DNA of 41,106 bases from Actinacidiphila cocklensis (GTDB lineage: Bacteria > Actinomycetota > Actinomycetes > Streptomycetales > Streptomycetaceae): assembly GCF_907177275.1 (NCBI RefSeq), contig NZ_CAJSLV010000094.1:1-41106 (forward strand), in the 5' to 3' direction. Below the pieces are notes generated by a model. It had not been told where the DNA came from and searched no databases. It was given only the letters and a program-made list of their open reading frames with translations. The position numbers and the translations under genes were made by a program. Shown here one piece after another: positions 39,066-41,106 of this stretch (positions are counted from its first letter, which is position 1; every line of letters starts with the position of its first letter).

Positions 39066-39159
39066 ATAAGCCCGTTGCGATGCCGGTGCCAACCCCTCGG
39101 CACTGACAGCCGGAACTCCCCCGCGGTCATCCACCCGACCGGAGCAAACGCGACTGGTA

Positions 39160-39171
39160 GTGAGCGCTAAC
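39160..39171 (-). promoter_or_regulatory. LacI-family-like operator
   Basis: GTGAGCGCTAAC, 106 bases (about ten helical turns) from the identical site at 39054, a spacing that would allow looping. Confidence 0.65.
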
Positions 39172-39643
39172 ACCATTGTTCCCTCTCGCACTTCGAGCCA
39201 ATGCAGCCACCGCCGTGCCGTCACACATCGCCCCGTGGCACGAGCGAGCGGATTCCTCGGATGCCGTACGATCTTTTCGCGGCACCATAGGACGCCCGCT
39301 GATGCACGTCAATAGATCGCACAGGCCGCCCACAGCGTCTGCGCGCACATCCGGTCATGCCGCGCCTGGGCAGGCGGACTTCGCAGCCGCGCAGCCGCCG
39401 TGCCGGCGGGCCGGGCGGCGGCACGGCAGGCGCCCGGCGGGCCTTCGGCGCGGGTGCCGCCGATCAGGCCGGGGCCCGCAGATGCAGGTGGCAGCCGGAG
39501 TGCCGCAGGCACGGGCCTGACGTGTTCACCGACTCGAAGCAGGAAGCGCACAGGGCCGTACGCGCCGCACGCCGGCGCCTCCGTCGCGCGGCGAGGGTGA
39601 GTACCGCCGAGCCGCCCGCCGACCGGGAGTTTCACTTCCGCCA

Positions 39644-39654
39644 CGAATGTTTCG
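39644..39654. promoter_or_regulatory. CGAAA-type inverted repeat
   Basis: CGAATGTTTCG, one base from CGAAANTTTCG. Confidence 0.4.
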
Positions 39655-39826
39655 AATCCTCGCGCACGATCCACTCACGTCGACCGGACGCACCCGCGCG
39701 GACCACGCACAACCGTGGTTCCGAGGCGGCCGGATGAGCCAGGAAACCACGACGTTCGGCGACCTTCAGGCAGGTTGACCGCCGCGCTCTCGACGAGCGC
39801 CGTCACCGTCGGCGCGAGCAGGATGC

Positions 39827-39837
39827 CGAAATTTTCG
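39827..39837. promoter_or_regulatory. CGAAA-type inverted repeat, perfect
   Basis: CGAAATTTTCG matches the CGAAANTTTCG xylanase-promoter pattern fully, 648 bases upstream of the GH62 start. Confidence 0.55.
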
Positions 39838-40134
39838 CACCGCGGGGCGTTGACCTTTCGGTTCAGCGGGTCCACACTTGCCACCGTTTCGCCTGCTCGC
39901 CACGTCGTGACACGCAACGCCTCGCGCCGTGACGGCCAGACCCTCGTGATTGGTCCCCCCACAGCATCCAGGCCGGGTGCCCTGTTCCCGCTCCCGGCCG
40001 GATCGCCAAGAAATGAGGTCGCCATGGCGCCGGAGAATTGCCGCGCCCCCGATCATCCGCGCCGCACGGCGCGCAGCCCACGTCCGCCGGTTGCGATGCC
40101 GGCCCCCCTCGGCGGACCGGCATCCGCCGATTGA

Positions 40135-40148
40135 TGTTAGCGTTAACA
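40135..40148 (+). promoter_or_regulatory. LacI-family-like operator of the GH62 gene
   Basis: TGTTAGCGTTAACA, palindromic except for the central CG/GT step, 337 bases upstream of the GH62 ATG. Confidence 0.65.
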
Positions 40149-40484
40149 GACCGCCTCGACTCCGGCCTCGTCGTCGGCCGGAGCCGGTTGCTCCGTCTGT
40201 GCTCCGGCGACGGCCGCCGTGCCGACTCACCCGAGGGCGTGACCGGGTGTCACCTCCCCCCGAGGCGGCGCCCCTTCCTGCCTTGTCGCTTGCAGAGCGC
40301 TGCGGTCCGGCTGTTCACGAACGCTTCCCCGCGGGGCTCATCCGCGGATCCGCGACGCCCCTGGAGCCCGTACGGCCCCTGCGTCGGCCTCGCCGCGGGC
40401 CGCTACCGAACGCACTACACCGAAAGTCCGGACGGCCCGTGACGGGCCGGCCGGAACCGCTTGCTCAAGGATCAGGAGGTCCTC

Positions 40485-41106
40485 ATGCGCAGAGGAAGAT
40501 TCCGCCACAGGCATCTGTTTGCGGCGCTTGCCTCGATGCTCGCAACCGTGGGCGTGGTGGCGGCGATGCTCGTCGCCAACCCGGCCCAGGCGGCCACAAG
40601 CGGCGCCTTGCGCGGCGCCGGCTCCGGCCGCTGCCTGGACGTGCCGAACGCCAGCCAGACCGACGGCACGTATCTGCAGATCTACGACTGCTCGGGCGGG
40701 ACGAACCAGCAGTGGACGCTGACGTCCAGCAACCAGCTGACCGTCTATGGCAACAAGTGCCTGGACGTACCGGGCCACGCCACCACGGCCGGCACCCGCG
40801 TGCAGATCTGGAGCTGCAGCGGCGGTGCGAACCAGCAGTGGCGGGTGAACTCGGACGGCACGATCGTCGGCGTGGAGTCCGGGCTGTGCCTGGACGTCAC
40901 CGGCGCCGCCACGGCCAACACCACGGCGGTGGAGATCTGGACATGCAACGGCGCCAGCAACCAGAGCTGGTCCGGTCTGTCCGGGACACCGACCACGCCG
41001 CCGACGTCGACGCCGCCGACGTCGGGTGGTACGTGTTCTCTTCCGTCGTCGTATCGGTGGTCGTCGTCGGGTGCGTTGGCGCAGCCGGCGAACGGGTGGG
41101 TCTCGG
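40485..41106 (+). CDS. Secreted CBM13-GH62 alpha-L-arabinofuranosidase, N-terminal part (cut by window edge)
   Basis: 207 residues visible before the right edge. Signal peptide about 1-36 (NPAQA end), CBM13 about 38-163 with three ricin-B repeats (GRCLDVPN, NKCLDVPG, GLCLDVTG), a Thr/Pro linker about 165-180, and then CSLPSSYRWSSSGALAQPANGWVS, the opening of GH62 arabinofuranosidases. The binding module is N-terminal here, unlike the other CBM13 enzymes of the window. AGGAGG lies 5 bases before the ATG. The enzyme should remove arabinose from arabinoxylan; catalytic residues lie outside the window. Confidence 0.9.
   Translation, partial: MRRGRFRHRHLFAALASMLATVGVVAAMLVANPAQAATSGALRGAGSGRCLDVPNASQTDGTYLQIYDCSGGTNQQWTLTSSNQLTVYGNKCLDVPGHATTAGTRVQIWSCSGGANQQWRVNSDGTIVGVESGLCLDVTGAATANTTAVEIWTCNGASNQSWSGLSGTPTTPPTSTPPTSGGTCSLPSSYRWSSSGALAQPANGWVS

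Larger units (their letters stand above)
38576..40484. promoter_or_regulatory. 1.9-kb gene-free region between the sugar importer and the GH62 gene
   Basis: No frame here has convincing coding character. It contains a half-conserved LacI-like site (38928), two identical hybrid operators (39054 and 39160), two CGAAA-type repeats (39644, 39827) and another operator (40135). Such a length is unusual in a Streptomyces-like genome; a degraded gene, a small RNA or a very long leader could hide in it. Confidence 0.55.

Noticed and set aside
39715..40134. Open frames in the 1.9-kb gap, on both strands
   Set aside because: Amino-acid composition is Arg/Pro/Gly-rich as in shadow frames, no ribosome site, and no family pattern; not called as genes.

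Overview
The DNA has very high GC, Streptomyces-like codon use, many GTG starts with 4-base overlaps, and secreted multidomain glycanases carrying actinobacterial CBM2 and CBM13 modules. It comes from an actinomycete, most likely a Streptomycetaceae. The genus cannot be fixed from the sequence alone. The window is a plant cell-wall degradation island of 28 protein genes, two of them cut by the window ends. I saw no RNA genes, insertion sequences or CRISPR.

Left arm (1-8147): a truncated beta-helix protein, a cutinase/PET-hydrolase-like enzyme with CBM2, a GH12 endoglucanase with CBM2, a divergent GH10 xylanase with CBM13, and a GH27 alpha-galactosidase-type enzyme with CBM13. Centre (8404-20658): a sugar-acid block on the minus strand (FadR-type GntR regulator, KDPG aldolase, KDG kinase). 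It faces a tightly overlapping plus-strand operon: sugar-binding lipoprotein, two permeases, an unrecognised 643-aa cytoplasmic protein, an L-galactose/L-fucose dehydrogenase-type aldo-keto reductase, a lactonase, a rhamnose-type mutarotase, a zinc alcohol dehydrogenase and a KduD-like SDR. Together these outline an uptake and oxidation route for an L-hexose that could end in KDG, KDPG, and pyruvate plus glyceraldehyde 3-phosphate.

Right arm (20748-41106): a complete beta-helix paralogue of the first gene, two GH54 arabinofuranosidases with CBM13, a CE3-type SGNH esterase with CBM13, a large GH3 enzyme, a coiled-coil/winged-helix protein, a Ytf/Yjf-type sugar ABC importer, and the start of a CBM13-GH62 arabinofuranosidase. 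The secreted enzymes fit stepwise stripping of arabinose, galactose and acetyl groups from arabinoxylan or pectin, with backbone cutting by GH10 and GH12.

The polysaccharide genes share LacI-family-like palindromes, consensus GTKAGCGYTMAC, at eight strong sites plus variants. One of these is a perfect CebR-type box before the GH12 gene. No LacI-family gene lies in the window. The central operon has no such box and probably answers to its own GntR regulator. The most novel items are the candidate L-galactose-type operon with its unknown 643-aa protein, the operator network (one operator sits inside a signal-peptide coding region), and a two-part upstream element repeated 26 kb apart.
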